Shown: positions 23,227 through 33,153, numbered from the stretch's first letter. The stretch is DNA of 64,000 nt from WHSM01 sp036375165 (GCA_036375165.1 DASUSI010000185.1:1-64000), one strand, 5' to 3'. The notes: generated by a model not told the origin, from the letters alone. Numbers and translations: made by a program.

Positions 23227-26166
23227 GTGGCCACGGCGACCAGGCTGGCCCGTTACGGCTTCGGCGACGGAGCCCGCGCGGTGTCCGTACTGGGCGAAGC
23301 CGGCCTCGCGCTGTGGGACGCGGCTGCGCAACGCCCCGTGGACGACACCGCCGCTGAGGTGTTGACCGGGCTGGCCGCCACCGCCGATCCGGACCTGGCC
23401 GCCCACCAGTTACAGCGTCTGGCCGAGGCGGACCGTGCGGCTTTGGAAGCGGTGCGTACCGATGCCGAATTGCGTGACGGCCTACTGGCCGTGCTCGGCT
23501 GCTCCGCGGCGCTCGGGGACCATCTGGTCGCCCATCCCGGGCAGTGGCGGGTGCTCGCCGACCCGCCGACCCGACCCGCCACCGGCGACCTCGCGGGAGC
23601 GGTCGCCGGCCACATGGGGCCCGATGCGGTCGCGCGGCTGCGGTTGGCGTACCGGCGCAGGCTGACCGCGCTGGCAGCCGCAGACCTGGGTGGCCGGTGC
23701 GACGTGGAGCATGTGATGGCCGAACTGTCCCGGCTGGCCGACGCCACCCTGGGCGCGGCGCTGTCGATCGCCGAGACCGAGGTCGGGTCGGCGTCGCAGC
23801 GGTGCCGGCTCGCGGTGATCGCGATGGGCAAGTGCGGCGGCGGCGAACTGAACTACGTCAGCGATGTCGACGTGATCTTCGTAGCCGAGCCCGTGGCTGG
23901 AGCGGCCGACGCCGAAGCACTGCGGACAGCGAGCCGGTTGGCCCACCGGATGATGGAGATCTGCCGGCTCGTCGCCTGGCCGGTGGACGCCGCGCTGCGA
24001 CCGGAAGGCAAGGACGGCCCGCTGGTACGCAGCCTGGACAGCCACCTCGCGTACTACCGGCGCTGGGCCCGTACCTGGGAGTTCCAGGCGTTGCTGAAAG
24101 CCCGCCCGGCAGCCGGGGACCTGGCACTGGGCGAGCGATGGCAGCGCGCCGTCGAGCCGCTGGTATGGCAGGCCGCCGACCGTCCCGGCGTGGTTGACGA
24201 CGTCCGGGCGATGCGCCGCCGGGTGGAGTCCCAGCTACCGGCCCGCTACGCCGACCATGAGATCAAGCTGGGCCCCGGTGGGCTGCGTGACATTGAATTC
24301 GCGGTGCAACTGCTGCAACTCGTGCACGGGCGTGGCGACGCGAGCCTGCGCGACCGGGACACTCTTGGTGCGTTGCACGCCCTGACAGCGGGCGGATACG
24401 TCGGCCGGGTCGACGGCGACCAACTCGCCGATTCGTACCGGTTCCTGCGCCGGGTGGAACACCGGCTGCAGTTGCGGCGGTTGCGGCGTACCCACCGGAT
24501 CCCCGAGGACCCGACGGCGCTGCGCTGGCTCGCCCAGGCGCTCGGCTACCGGTCAGGTCCCCAGCAGGACGCGGTGGCCAGATTCCAGGCCGACTGGTCG
24601 GCGCACGCCGCGCGGGTCCGCAAGCTGCACGAGAAGCTGCTCTACCGGCCCGTCCTGGAAGCGGTCGCCAAGGTGCCCACCGAGGCGTTGCGGCTCGCTC
24701 CCGAATCCGCCCGGCAGCGCCTGGAGGTCCTCGGATTCGCCGACCCGGTCCGGGCACTGCGCCACATCGCATCGCTGACCAGCGGGGTATCCCGTACCGC
24801 CGCGATCCAGCGCACTCTGCTTCCGGTGCTGCTCGGCGAGTTCGCCGACGCGCCGGAACCGGACCGGGGGCTGCTCGGCTACCGCACCGTCTCCGACACT
24901 CTCGGCGGCACACCCTGGTACCTGCGGCTGCTGCGCGACGAGGGCCCGGTGGCGCTCCGAATGGCCCGGCTGCTCGCGCTGTCCCGGTACGTCACCGATC
25001 TGCTCGCCCGGGACCCGGAGGCGTTGCGGCTGCTGGCCGACGACACCGAACTGGTGCCTCGCCCCGCCGAGGTGCTCGAAGACGGAATGCTGGCGACGGT
25101 CCAGCGGCACGGGGATCCCACCGAGGCGGTACGCGCGGTGCGGGCGCTCCGCCGCCGCGAGTTGTTCCGGATCGCCGCCGCGGACCTGCTCGGACTGGCA
25201 GAGGTACGCGACGTCGGCCGGGCGCTCGCCGCGGTCACAGACGCGGTGCTGGCCGCGGCGCTCAGCGCCGCGACCCGGGCGGTGGTCGGCGACGGACCCG
25301 TCCCGACGCGAATCGCGGTGATCGGGATGGGTCGCCTCGGCGGCTTGGAGCTGAGCTATCCGTCGGATGCCGACGTGGTCTTCATCCATGAGTCGGTGGA
25401 GGGTGCTTCCGACGAGGCGGCGGCTCGGACGGCGCAGCAGATCGCCGAGCGGCTCCGGGCGCTGCTCGCCGCACCGGCCCCGGACCCGCCGCTCGGGGTG
25501 GACGCCGGGCTGCGGCCCGAGGGACGGGGCGGACCGCTGACCCGCAGCCTCGCCGGGTACGCCCAGTACTACCGCCGCTGGGCCGGCACCTGGGAGGCGC
25601 AGGCGCTACTGCGTGCCCGCTTCGTGTGCGGCGATGCTGGCTTGGGGAAGCGGTTCCTGACGCTGGCGGACCGCTGCCGGTACCCGGACGGCGGGCTTAC
25701 CGAGCAGCAGGTGGTGGAGATCCGCCGGATCAAGGCCCGGGTGGACTCCGAGCGGTTGCCACGCGGCGCGGATCCGGCGACGCACACCAAGCTGGGCCGG
25801 GGCGGGCTCGCGGACGTCGAGTGGACGGTCCAGTTGCTCCAGATGCGGTACGGGCACCGGCTGCCCGAACTGCGCACCACGCCGACTCTCGACGCCTTGG
25901 ACGCCGCGCGGCGGGCGGGACTGGTCACCGAACCGGACACGGTGGCGCTGGCGGCCGGGTGGCTGCTGGCCAGCCGGGTCCGCAACGCGATCATGCTGGT
26001 CCGGGGTCGACCCTCGGACCAACTGCCACGGCGCGGTCCGGTGCTGGCAGCGGTCGCCCGGGTGCTCGGCTGGCCGGCCGGCGGCGACCCTGGGGAGTTC
26101 CTGGACAGCTACCTGCGTACCGCGAGGCGGGCCCGGCACGCCGTCGAGCAGGTCTTCTACGACTGA
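23227..26166 (+). CDS. glnE: Bifunctional glutamine synthetase adenylyltransferase/deadenylylase
   Basis: The 979-residue enzyme has two nucleotidyltransferase domains in tandem. The N-terminal de-adenylylating domain holds AMGKCGGGELNYVSDVDVIF (residues about 200-220). The C-terminal adenylylating domain holds GMGRLGGLELSYPSDADVVF (about 702-720). Each has the G-[GS]-E-L...D-x-D metal motif, and each is followed by a GlnE helical domain with R-x-I-E/KLGxGGLxDxE signatures (KLGPGGLRDIEFAVQLLQL and KLGRGGLADVEWTVQLLQM). It modifies the regulatory Tyr of GlnA1, encoded 11 kb away here, in response to nitrogen state. The GTG start is 2 bp after the amidotransferase. Its 3' end overlaps the convergent kinase gene by 10 bp. 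Confidence 0.96.
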   Translation: MATATRLARYGFGDGARAVSVLGEAGLALWDAAAQRPVDDTAAEVLTGLAATADPDLAAHQLQRLAEADRAALEAVRTDAELRDGLLAVLGCSAALGDHLVAHPGQWRVLADPPTRPATGDLAGAVAGHMGPDAVARLRLAYRRRLTALAAADLGGRCDVEHVMAELSRLADATLGAALSIAETEVGSASQRCRLAVIAMGKCGGGELNYVSDVDVIFVAEPVAGAADAEALRTASRLAHRMMEICRLVAWPVDAALRPEGKDGPLVRSLDSHLAYYRRWARTWEFQALLKARPAAGDLALGERWQRAVEPLVWQAADRPGVVDDVRAMRRRVESQLPARYADHEIKLGPGGLRDIEFAVQLLQLVHGRGDASLRDRDTLGALHALTAGGYVGRVDGDQLADSYRFLRRVEHRLQLRRLRRTHRIPEDPTALRWLAQALGYRSGPQQDAVARFQADWSAHAARVRKLHEKLLYRPVLEAVAKVPTEALRLAPESARQRLEVLGFADPVRALRHIASLTSGVSRTAAIQRTLLPVLLGEFADAPEPDRGLLGYRTVSDTLGGTPWYLRLLRDEGPVALRMARLLALSRYVTDLLARDPEALRLLADDTELVPRPAEVLEDGMLATVQRHGDPTEAVRAVRALRRRELFRIAAADLLGLAEVRDVGRALAAVTDAVLAAALSAATRAVVGDGPVPTRIAVIGMGRLGGLELSYPSDADVVFIHESVEGASDEAAARTAQQIAERLRALLAAPAPDPPLGVDAGLRPEGRGGPLTRSLAGYAQYYRRWAGTWEAQALLRARFVCGDAGLGKRFLTLADRCRYPDGGLTEQQVVEIRRIKARVDSERLPRGADPATHTKLGRGGLADVEWTVQLLQMRYGHRLPELRTTPTLDALDAARRAGLVTEPDTVALAAGWLLASRVRNAIMLVRGRPSDQLPRRGPVLAAVARVLGWPAGGDPGEFLDSYLRTARRARHAVEQVFYD

Positions 26167-27092
26167 GCGAGTTCGGCGCGGGTCGGCGGATCGGCACCGG
26201 GACGGGCGCAGGTCAGGCTGGCGACCCGAATCGCGAAGTCGAGCACATTGGCGAGGGCGTCCGCGTCAACGCTGGCCAGCCGGTCCCGCCGGTCACCGCC
26301 GAGCAGGTCGGCCCGCCGCAGGCCGTCGAGTAGGCCAGCGGTGAACGCGTCACCGGCTCCCACCGTGTCCACCACTGGGACCCGCGCGGCGGGCCGGGTC
26401 ACCTCGGCCGTCCGGCTGAGGCCGTACCCGCCGTCCCCACCCAGGGTCACCACGACCAGTGCCGGTCCGCTCGCCAGCCACCGCGCGGCGACCTCGGTGA
26501 AGTGCTCGCCGGGATACAGCCACGACAGGTCCTCGGAACTCACCTTGACCACATCGGACCGGCGCACCTGACGTGCCACCCGTTCCCGCGCCGGCTCCCG
26601 GGGCCCGACCAGAGCGGGCCGGATGTTCGGGTCCAGTGAGATCGTGACCTTCCCTCGGCGGCGTTGTGTGGCGAGCATGTCGTCGAGCACGTCGCCACCG
26701 GGCGGGAGAGCGGCGGCGATCGACCCGGTGTGCAGGTGGCGACACCCGGGCTCCAGGTCGGGAGCGCGGGTGATCTCCCAGGAGATCCGGAAGTCGTAGC
26801 TGGCCGCACCGTGGGCGTCCAGCGCGACCAGCGCCAGGCTGGTCCCTTTGGCCGTGGCGGGAAGCAGGTCGACGGCGACCCCGCTGTCGTGCAGGTGCCG
26901 GGCGACCAGCCGGCCAGGGAGGTCGTCAGCAAGTTGGGTGGCGAACCTGACGGGCGTACCCAGCCGGGCCAGTCCAACCGCCACGTTGGCTGGACTGCCA
27001 CCGGGGAACGCGGTGAAGCACCGGCCGTCGGCCTGCGCCACCAGGTCGAGAAGCGACTCGCCCACCACAGTGATCACGTGTGACGCGCCCAT
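26157..27092 (-). CDS. PfkB-family carbohydrate kinase (fructokinase-like)
   Basis: The 311-residue kinase has both PfkB signatures. The N-terminal region reads GGSPANVAVGLARLGTPVRF and the C-terminal catalytic loop PVVDTVGAGDAFTAGLLDGL, where the Asp in GAGD is the base. ITVVGESLLDLV and SYDFRISWEIT are typical of fructokinase-like members. It phosphorylates a sugar or nucleoside with ATP, and the substrate is not defined by the sequence. It is convergent with glnE and overlaps its end by 10 bp. No sugar transporter is adjacent. Confidence 0.9.
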   Translation of the reverse strand: MGASHVITVVGESLLDLVAQADGRCFTAFPGGSPANVAVGLARLGTPVRFATQLADDLPGRLVARHLHDSGVAVDLLPATAKGTSLALVALDAHGAASYDFRISWEITRAPDLEPGCRHLHTGSIAAALPPGGDVLDDMLATQRRRGKVTISLDPNIRPALVGPREPARERVARQVRRSDVVKVSSEDLSWLYPGEHFTEVAARWLASGPALVVVTLGGDGGYGLSRTAEVTRPAARVPVVDTVGAGDAFTAGLLDGLRRADLLGGDRRDRLASVDADALANVLDFAIRVASLTCARPGADPPTRAELAQS

Positions 27093-27207
27093 GAGCCGGA
27101 TACACCTCCGTTGCGGTCACGCCTCTCGGTGGAACCCCTCGCGGAAGCGACACCGTAGTGTATGCGCAGTGTGACTGGCATATGCCATGGCTTGATGCGG
27201 TGATTGG

Positions 27208-27535
27208 GTGTCGCCGTGCTCGGCTTGTGTCGTGGGTGAGTTGGGCGCCACCAACAAGTACCAGTTCTATGACGAGGCGCGGGTCCATCCAGGACTTTCC
27301 GGGGATTCCACGAAGCTGGTCATGCGTCCTACAACGTCAATACCTCGGGCGTCAGCGTCGGCTGTAGGCTCTGGGCCGAACCTTTTCAGCTACGGTCGCA
27401 CGTGACGGTCGAGGCATACGACACCACATCCCGGAGCTTCCTCGCGGAGTCTCCATCCCATCGGCCAGTCCGGGAGGATCGGATATCGGCGCTCAACTCT
27501 ATGATTACGGCTGGTACGACCAGTGGAGTTCTGCG
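27208..27535 (+). pseudogene. Frame-disrupted 5' portion of a hypothetical gene
   Basis: Protein-like sequence with high G/C third positions hops through three frames. Frame one runs from a GTG at 27208 and reads GATNKYQFYDEARVHPGLSG up to about 27320. A second frame then reads ASYNVNTSGVSVGCRLWAEP and further to about 27455. A third frame then reads SPGGSDIGAQLYDYGWYDQW and joins the open frame of the next feature. This suggests one ancestral gene with two indels, either real decay or sequence errors. No family is recognised. The stretch from 27093 to 27207 shows nothing. Confidence 0.4.
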
Positions 27536-28153
27536 GTGCAGGCGAACCACGGGTGTCCACTTCTGACGCAGCGGGATGACACGCTCTCGTCATCCGCGAG
27601 CCCGGATGGCTCGGTACATCTGAGCTGGAGCGGCTACGGCCGAGACATCTGGTACTGGGTGTACAAGGCAGACCTCAGCGGGGACGCGACATGGCGGAAA
27701 CACGAGCTGTGGACATGCCGTCCCTCGGCGGAGGCTTTTCCTGTCACTCACAGCGATGCGAATGGCCATACCTTCGCCTGGTACGTCGTGCCTTTCGCCA
27801 GCGGCGACCAGGCAGTTGACCGTAACGGTGACGGGAAGATGGACAACGAGGCAGCTGACTCCTACATCACCAGACGACAGGTGACGATCGATGTGGTGAC
27901 GGTGAACTGGGAGCAGGTGGACCACCCGTCGAACAAGGTCCACGACTGGTACGCCTGTAACTGGAGTATCCCCAGTTCGGCGACACAGTCCACCGATCGT
28001 TTCGGCCCGTACGACCACGACGTCACCTCGGCGAATGTCGGTGTCAGTTGTTATTTCTTTGTTTACGCGGAGAACCTCGGCGGTGAAGGGCCCAACGGCG
28101 GCCCGGTTCAGCCGTCAACGGGACCACCTGCCGGACCGGGGGCGGCACCATGA
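27536..28153 (+). CDS. Hypothetical protein coupled to a downstream membrane protein
   Basis: This 205-residue reading frame from GTG at 27536 contains repeated aromatic beta-like segments (VHLSWSGYGRDIWYWVYKAD, HTFAWYVVPF, VHDWYACNWSIPSS) and a Pro/Gly-rich end. DRNGDGKMDNE resembles a Ca2+-binding dockerin-like loop. No signal peptide is present because the 5' end seems lost or shifted. The RBS is weak, so the true start probably lay in the disrupted upstream region. Its stop overlaps the start of the GT-C-like gene as ATGA. Base composition is lower in GC than its neighbours, for example near 28045-28075. No family recognised. Confidence 0.5.
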   Translation: MQANHGCPLLTQRDDTLSSSASPDGSVHLSWSGYGRDIWYWVYKADLSGDATWRKHELWTCRPSAEAFPVTHSDANGHTFAWYVVPFASGDQAVDRNGDGKMDNEAADSYITRRQVTIDVVTVNWEQVDHPSNKVHDWYACNWSIPSSATQSTDRFGPYDHDVTSANVGVSCYFFVYAENLGGEGPNGGPVQPSTGPPAGPGAAP

Positions 28154-30015
28154 GGAATGTCGAATCCGGACCGGCCGAACCGGCGGTGCTGGAGGGCACC
28201 GGCCACCCCGTGCCCCCTCCGGCTGACCCGGATGCACCCGCCGCGGCCGAGCCCGGGTACCGGACGCACGCGGTCATCCTGGCAGCTGTCGTGCTCGCGG
28301 CGGCCATGACGGTCTGGCACGCGGTCGTTATGCTGCGCGGCTACTTCTGGCAGGACGACTTCCTGTACGTGTACCGCGCAGCCACCCAGCCGCTTCTCGA
28401 GTACGTGTTGCAGAACTACAACGGGCACGCGATGCCGGGGCAGTTCCTTCTGGTCTGGCTCGTGACCCGGTGGGCGCCCCTGAACTGGCCGTCGGTCGTG
28501 CTCCCGCTCATCGCCCTTCAGGTACTGGCGTACGTGCTGTTCTGGCGCCTGTTGGTGCGGCTGTTCGGGGTCCGGCCCGAGATCCTCCTGCCGTTCGCCG
28601 TTGTGGTGGTCTCGCCGCTCGCCTTCATCGCGTCGAACTGGTGGGCGTACGCGCTGCAACTCGTGCCGTTTCAGGTCGCGTTGGCGGGCGCGCTCCACGC
28701 TCACGTCCGTTACCTGCAGACCGGTAACCGCAGGAATGCGGTCGCAGGGGTGCTGTGGACGGTCGGCGGGTTGCTGTTCTGGGAGAAGGCGCTTCTCATC
28801 GTTCCGGTCGCCTTCGCCGTGACGATCGCACTCACCGAGGGCGGCCTGGTGTGGCGGCTGGTGGCGGCCTGGTCCAGGCACCGGCGGCTCTGGATCTGGT
28901 ACGCCGTCGTGGTCGTGGCCTACGTCAGTCTCTACGTGCGCACGGCCACGGAGGTGGAAAGCCCGCCGGTACGTGGCCGGGACGTCGGGACGCTCGCCGA
29001 ACGGATGCTCTTCGACACGTTCCTACCCGGAGTACTGGGCGGCCCGTGGCGGGTACGGTTCTCCGCGACCACCGCGCTCGATGTGCCCCCCATCTGGATC
29101 CTGGTGGCCTCAGCGGTCCTCGCCGCGGTCGTGGTCGCCGTCGGGTTGTGGGCCGGGCGGACCCGGGCGGTCGTGGCGTGGGCACTGCTGCTGGGCTACC
29201 TGGCCTGCGAGGTGGGCCTGGTGGCCGCCTTCCGGCTGCACTTCATCGGCCCGATCATCGGCCAGGATGTGCGGTACGTCGCCGACGCCGTTCCGATCGC
29301 CGCGCTGTGTGGCGCACTGGCCTTCTGGACGCCGGTGCGCTCGGAAACTCTCCCACCGGCACCACGTCCGGGCCGGTCCACGATCGCGGCGCTTGCCCTG
29401 GGTGTTGTGTTCATCATCGGCGCGACGGTCACCATGGCTGCCGCCACGCCGCACATGGACCAAGACTACGCACGAAGCTATGTCCGGACCGCGACCCAGG
29501 CTCTGCGGGACCAGCCCGGGACAGTCCTGTACGACGGTTCGGTGCCCGCTGATCTCATGATCGGAGCCTTCGGCGACGACGCCCGGGTCTCCAGGGTCAT
29601 CGGCCCGCTTGCCCTCGACATCGGGTTCGACCAGCCCACAGGCGACCTTCGCATCCTCGACGACACCGGAACCCCGCAACCGGTGACCCTGCCGGATCCG
29701 CTGACAGCCCCGACTGGGCCGGTTCGCGACTGTGGCTACCTGGCCGATCGGCACGGCGTGGACGTCACGTTCCCGACAGAGCCGCCAAAGGCACGCCAGG
29801 TGCTTCGAATCGGCTACTACGCCGGCAGGTCAGTGGTCGGCACGGTGATCGTGGGCGATCTGCGGTTCCGGGTGACGTTTGAGGCCGGAGTGCACCGCCT
29901 GTTCATCACGGTGCAGGATCCGACACAAATCGTATCGATCGATCTTGGAGACACCAAGACCGCGGTGTGTGTCACGGACCTGGTGATCGGATCACCGCGC
30001 CCCGGAGCGGGATGA
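28150..30015 (+). CDS. Polytopic membrane protein, GT-C glycosyltransferase-like
   Basis: The 621-residue protein has about nine to ten transmembrane segments between residues 40 and 430 and a soluble C-terminal domain. Right after the first TM helix it carries GYFWQDDFLYVYRA, where an acidic pair at the start of the first outer loop is typical of GT-C lipid-linked sugar transferases such as the GT39 and ArnT groups. NWWAYALQLVPFQ and HFIGPIIGQDVRYVADAVPI are further loop regions. The donor and acceptor are unknown. It overlaps the preceding hypothetical gene by 4 bp, so that protein may be its target or partner (inference). Confidence 0.65.
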   Translation: MRNVESGPAEPAVLEGTGHPVPPPADPDAPAAAEPGYRTHAVILAAVVLAAAMTVWHAVVMLRGYFWQDDFLYVYRAATQPLLEYVLQNYNGHAMPGQFLLVWLVTRWAPLNWPSVVLPLIALQVLAYVLFWRLLVRLFGVRPEILLPFAVVVVSPLAFIASNWWAYALQLVPFQVALAGALHAHVRYLQTGNRRNAVAGVLWTVGGLLFWEKALLIVPVAFAVTIALTEGGLVWRLVAAWSRHRRLWIWYAVVVVAYVSLYVRTATEVESPPVRGRDVGTLAERMLFDTFLPGVLGGPWRVRFSATTALDVPPIWILVASAVLAAVVVAVGLWAGRTRAVVAWALLLGYLACEVGLVAAFRLHFIGPIIGQDVRYVADAVPIAALCGALAFWTPVRSETLPPAPRPGRSTIAALALGVVFIIGATVTMAAATPHMDQDYARSYVRTATQALRDQPGTVLYDGSVPADLMIGAFGDDARVSRVIGPLALDIGFDQPTGDLRILDDTGTPQPVTLPDPLTAPTGPVRDCGYLADRHGVDVTFPTEPPKARQVLRIGYYAGRSVVGTVIVGDLRFRVTFEAGVHRLFITVQDPTQIVSIDLGDTKTAVCVTDLVIGSPRPGAG

Positions 30016-30060
30016 TGCACCGTCGGTGCCACCCGGACCGGTGAGGTACCCGCCAGGGTC

Positions 30061-32589
30061 TCAGCGCGGTGTCAGCAACAGGAGGTGGCGGGCCTTGTCC
30101 ACGACCGTGTCCCGGCTGAACCGCATCGGCAGGTAGCGGCCGGTGCGCCAGAGTTCGAACTGGTCGGTGTAGTGCTCGTCGAACGCGTGCCCCGAGTTGC
30201 CGGTGAGCTGCACCCACCGGGAGTTGTCCAGGTCGGCCAGGTCCACGATCATCCGCATCGACGGCACAGCGGTCACCTGGTATCCGGCATCAGCATCCCA
30301 GGCGGTGGCGTTGACGATGCCGCCGCCACCCGCCACCGGGTACGGCCCGGAATTGAACAGCCACTCCACCGGTCCGATCCCGGACGTGCCGAACGTGGCG
30401 TTGCGTAGCGTCAGGGTGTGCAGGTCCCCCCAGCGCCACTGCTGTGGGTCCTGCCCGAGGCGTTCGGCCAGATCCTCGTGGGCGTTTGCCACCGCGGCGG
30501 ACAGGATGTCATCCCGGTGTTCCACGTCCCGGGTGCGCTGGTCGTCCCACCACGGCGAATCCGGATCGGTCAGCAGGTCACGCAGCACCTCGAACCAGCG
30601 GTCGTTACCGTTCGGCCGGTGCTTGGCCGGCAGTTCTTCGAAGGTACGCAGCAGCACGTGCCGCCATACCGCGTTGTAGAACGCCGCCGGAGCCGACCCG
30701 GCGGGCTGTTGGAAGTCCCACCCGACGAGCAGGTCCCTGGCCTGTCGTGCCCGTTGCGGGACGGCGACCCGCAGCAGGTGTGGCACCAGGACCGGAGCGC
30801 CGCCGTTGTGGTTGTCGAACTGCATGCCTTCGGTGGCGGTCACGTCGATCGGCCTGGTGTGGCGGGTGATCAGGTCGATGATTCGTTGGCTGCGGTAGCC
30901 GTACGACCAGTCGCGGGTGATCAGGTACGGATAGTCCGGACCGACCACGGCCTGGTTGGCGGTGACGATGTAGCCCCGCGACGGGTTCAGCTCGCTGGGC
31001 AGGTCCTGGAACGGGATGTAGCCGCGCCATTCGTACCGGGAGTCCCAGCCGGGCACCGGCCACCGTCCGTCTCCGGTGCCGCGAATCGGGATTCGGCCCG
31101 GTGCCTGGTAGCCGATGTTGCCGTCGACGTCCGCGTACACCAGATTCTGAGCGGGCACCTCGAACGTCCGGGCGGCAGCGCGGAAGTCCGTCCAGTCCCG
31201 TGCGGTGTTCAGGGTCATGACGGCTTCGGCGGTGCGGCCCGGGTCCAGGGCGGTCCAGCGCAGCGCGACGGCGTACCGGGCGCGGCTCTCTTCTCTTGTC
31301 AGCCCGGCAGTGGTGCCGATCGTCGCGAGTTCCGGGGAATGGTCGGACAGCACCGGCCCGTGCCGGGTGTGCCGGATCCGGATCGTGACCGCCTTGCCAC
31401 CCGCCACTTTGATCGTGTCGGTGCGGACCCGCATCGAGTGCCACCGCCCGTCCACCAGGTAACGGTCGCCGTCGGTCTTTTCCAGGTAGAGGTCTGTGAC
31501 GTCCGGGCCGAGGTTGGTGAAGCCCCAGGCGATCCTGGCGTTGTGCCCGATAATCACACCGGGTACCCCGGAGAAGCTGAAACCGACCACATCGGACGGG
31601 CACAGGTTCCCGGTCCGGCCTTGCGGTGGGGCGCAATGCAGACCCACCTGGTACCAGATCCCCGGCATCGACGGTGCCAGGTGCGGATCGTTGGCGAGGA
31701 TCGGTTTCCCGCTCGCGGTACGGCTGCCCGCCAGCACCCAGGAGTTCGAGCCGATGCCGTCGCCGGACCCGAACAGGCTGGGTAGCCGGTGAAGGGCGCG
31801 GCCTACCTCTTCGAAAAGCGGTGCGGCGTGCCGCAGCGCGGCCGGCATCACGTCCGGCGTGTCGCCAGCCACCCCGTCGTCCAGTGTCGGCTCCGGGACG
31901 ATCGGGGCGTGCCGATCGACCGGGTACGGCGGGTAGAGACGGTCGATCTGTTCTCGGGTCAACCCGGCGCCCAACAGAACCGCTCGGTCGGTCTCCTGGA
32001 TCAGGTTGGTACGAAGGTCCCAGGCCATCGCCTTCAACCAGGCCAGGGTGTCGATCGGGTGCCACCGTTCGATCTGGTAGTCCGGATTGAGAACCCCCAG
32101 GAGCGCGTACTCCAGGCTGGCTTCGCTGCCCGAGTGATCCGCGAGCCAGGCGTTGACGCCGCCCGCATACGCCAGCAGCAGGTGCCGGGTCCGTGGGCGC
32201 AGCAACCGCCATTCCTGTTCGGCGACCCGTCGCCAACCCATCGTGCGCAGGTACGCGTCGGTCTTCACCTGCCGCTTGCCGAAGATCTCAGCCAGCCGGC
32301 CGGCGGTGACGTGTCGACGGAAATCCATCTCCCAGAACCGGTCCTGGGCGTGCAGGTAGCCCTGCGCACGCACCATGTCCGCCGCGGAGGAGGCGTAGAT
32401 GTGGGGGATGCCGGCGGTGTCCCGGTGCACGGTGACCGGGGCGGCAAGCCCTTCCAGCCGTAACTGTCCGCCGTACTGCGGGACGGCGCGGCGCACCGTC
32501 CACACCCCCAGCACGGCCGCGACCACGACTATGACCAGCACCGTGACCAGGCCGAATTTCGTCAGCCGCAGCCATACATCGGACTTCAC
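30061..32589 (-). CDS. Penicillin acylase family Ntn-hydrolase
   Basis: The 842-residue precursor has an N-terminal membrane or signal segment (VTVLVIVVVAAVLGVW). The alpha-chain opening reads VTVHRDTAGIPHIYASSAAD, and a spacer ends at GDGIG before the nucleophile S281 in SNSWVLAGS. Self-cleavage there would expose Ser at the N-terminus of the beta chain, as in penicillin G acylases. ILANDPHLAPSMPGIWYQ and ENLVYAD-like regions also fit (VPAQNLVYADVDGNIGYQAP). Members cleave amide bonds of beta-lactams, acyl-homoserine lactones or echinocandin-type lipopeptides, and the substrate here is unknown. It is convergent with the GT-C-like gene and appears monocistronic. Confidence 0.93.
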   Translation of the reverse strand: MKSDVWLRLTKFGLVTVLVIVVVAAVLGVWTVRRAVPQYGGQLRLEGLAAPVTVHRDTAGIPHIYASSAADMVRAQGYLHAQDRFWEMDFRRHVTAGRLAEIFGKRQVKTDAYLRTMGWRRVAEQEWRLLRPRTRHLLLAYAGGVNAWLADHSGSEASLEYALLGVLNPDYQIERWHPIDTLAWLKAMAWDLRTNLIQETDRAVLLGAGLTREQIDRLYPPYPVDRHAPIVPEPTLDDGVAGDTPDVMPAALRHAAPLFEEVGRALHRLPSLFGSGDGIGSNSWVLAGSRTASGKPILANDPHLAPSMPGIWYQVGLHCAPPQGRTGNLCPSDVVGFSFSGVPGVIIGHNARIAWGFTNLGPDVTDLYLEKTDGDRYLVDGRWHSMRVRTDTIKVAGGKAVTIRIRHTRHGPVLSDHSPELATIGTTAGLTREESRARYAVALRWTALDPGRTAEAVMTLNTARDWTDFRAAARTFEVPAQNLVYADVDGNIGYQAPGRIPIRGTGDGRWPVPGWDSRYEWRGYIPFQDLPSELNPSRGYIVTANQAVVGPDYPYLITRDWSYGYRSQRIIDLITRHTRPIDVTATEGMQFDNHNGGAPVLVPHLLRVAVPQRARQARDLLVGWDFQQPAGSAPAAFYNAVWRHVLLRTFEELPAKHRPNGNDRWFEVLRDLLTDPDSPWWDDQRTRDVEHRDDILSAAVANAHEDLAERLGQDPQQWRWGDLHTLTLRNATFGTSGIGPVEWLFNSGPYPVAGGGGIVNATAWDADAGYQVTAVPSMRMIVDLADLDNSRWVQLTGNSGHAFDEHYTDQFELWRTGRYLPMRFSRDTVVDKARHLLLLTPR

Positions 32590-32667
32590 GCCCGGATCCT
32601 AAGCCGCGTTCACCCGGTCATGGTGTGGGTCGGGAAACCGATGAGAAACCGGCGCCGGGATGTCGAC

Positions 32668-33138
32668 CTACGGGGTGCCCGCTGGTGTTCCTGGGTGTGC
32701 GGGCGTCCCGGCACCGCGCCGCAGCCCGGAACGGAGCATGCCGATACCGAGAGTGATCAGTCCGACCGCCAGCGAGAGTCCACCGATCCAGACCAGCACG
32801 ATCAGGCCGTTCGGCGCGGTCGCGCCTTCCCGGATCGAGGAGAAGAAGAAGCCCGCCGGCATCAGTAGCGCGGCCACCGGGACGCAGAACCTTCCGAGGA
32901 TGCCGCTGATCCCGGTCAGCCGGGCCGCGTCCGCGTACACCAGGCCAACGAGCGACAGTATGAGTAGCACTCCGGCGTGTGCGTGGCCGGCACGGGCAAA
33001 TCCTAACTGGAAGTCGGTCGCATCGGCGCCGTACCCGACCAGCCGGACCATGTACAACCCTCCGGTTTCGACGGTCACAAGGGACAGCAACAGGATGCCG
33101 GCCAGAATCCGGGACACCCGGGACAACTCGATGATCAC
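32668..33138 (-). CDS. Four-TM conserved membrane protein
   Basis: The 156-residue protein has four hydrophobic helices: ILAGILLLSLVTVETGGLYM, AGVLLILSLVGLVYAD, FCVPVAALLMPAGFFFSS and LIVLVWIGGLSLAVGLITLG. The loop FARAGHAHAGVL contains two His near the second helix. I recognise the general type from actinobacteria but not a named function. It lies 134 bp downstream of a TetR gene on the same strand, and a 10-bp palindrome sits 16 nt before its ATG, so it is the likely target of that repressor (inference). Confidence 0.7.
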   Translation of the reverse strand: MIIELSRVSRILAGILLLSLVTVETGGLYMVRLVGYGADATDFQLGFARAGHAHAGVLLILSLVGLVYADAARLTGISGILGRFCVPVAALLMPAGFFFSSIREGATAPNGLIVLVWIGGLSLAVGLITLGIGMLRSGLRRGAGTPAHPGTPAGTP

Positions 33139-33153
33139 GGTACCTCCAGTCGA

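Noticed and set aside
30061..32589. Long open frames on the opposite strand and in other frames across the penicillin acylase gene, the largest over 400 codons
   Set aside because: They are frame shadows caused by high GC third positions. The acylase frame alone has family motifs and the catalytic Ser.
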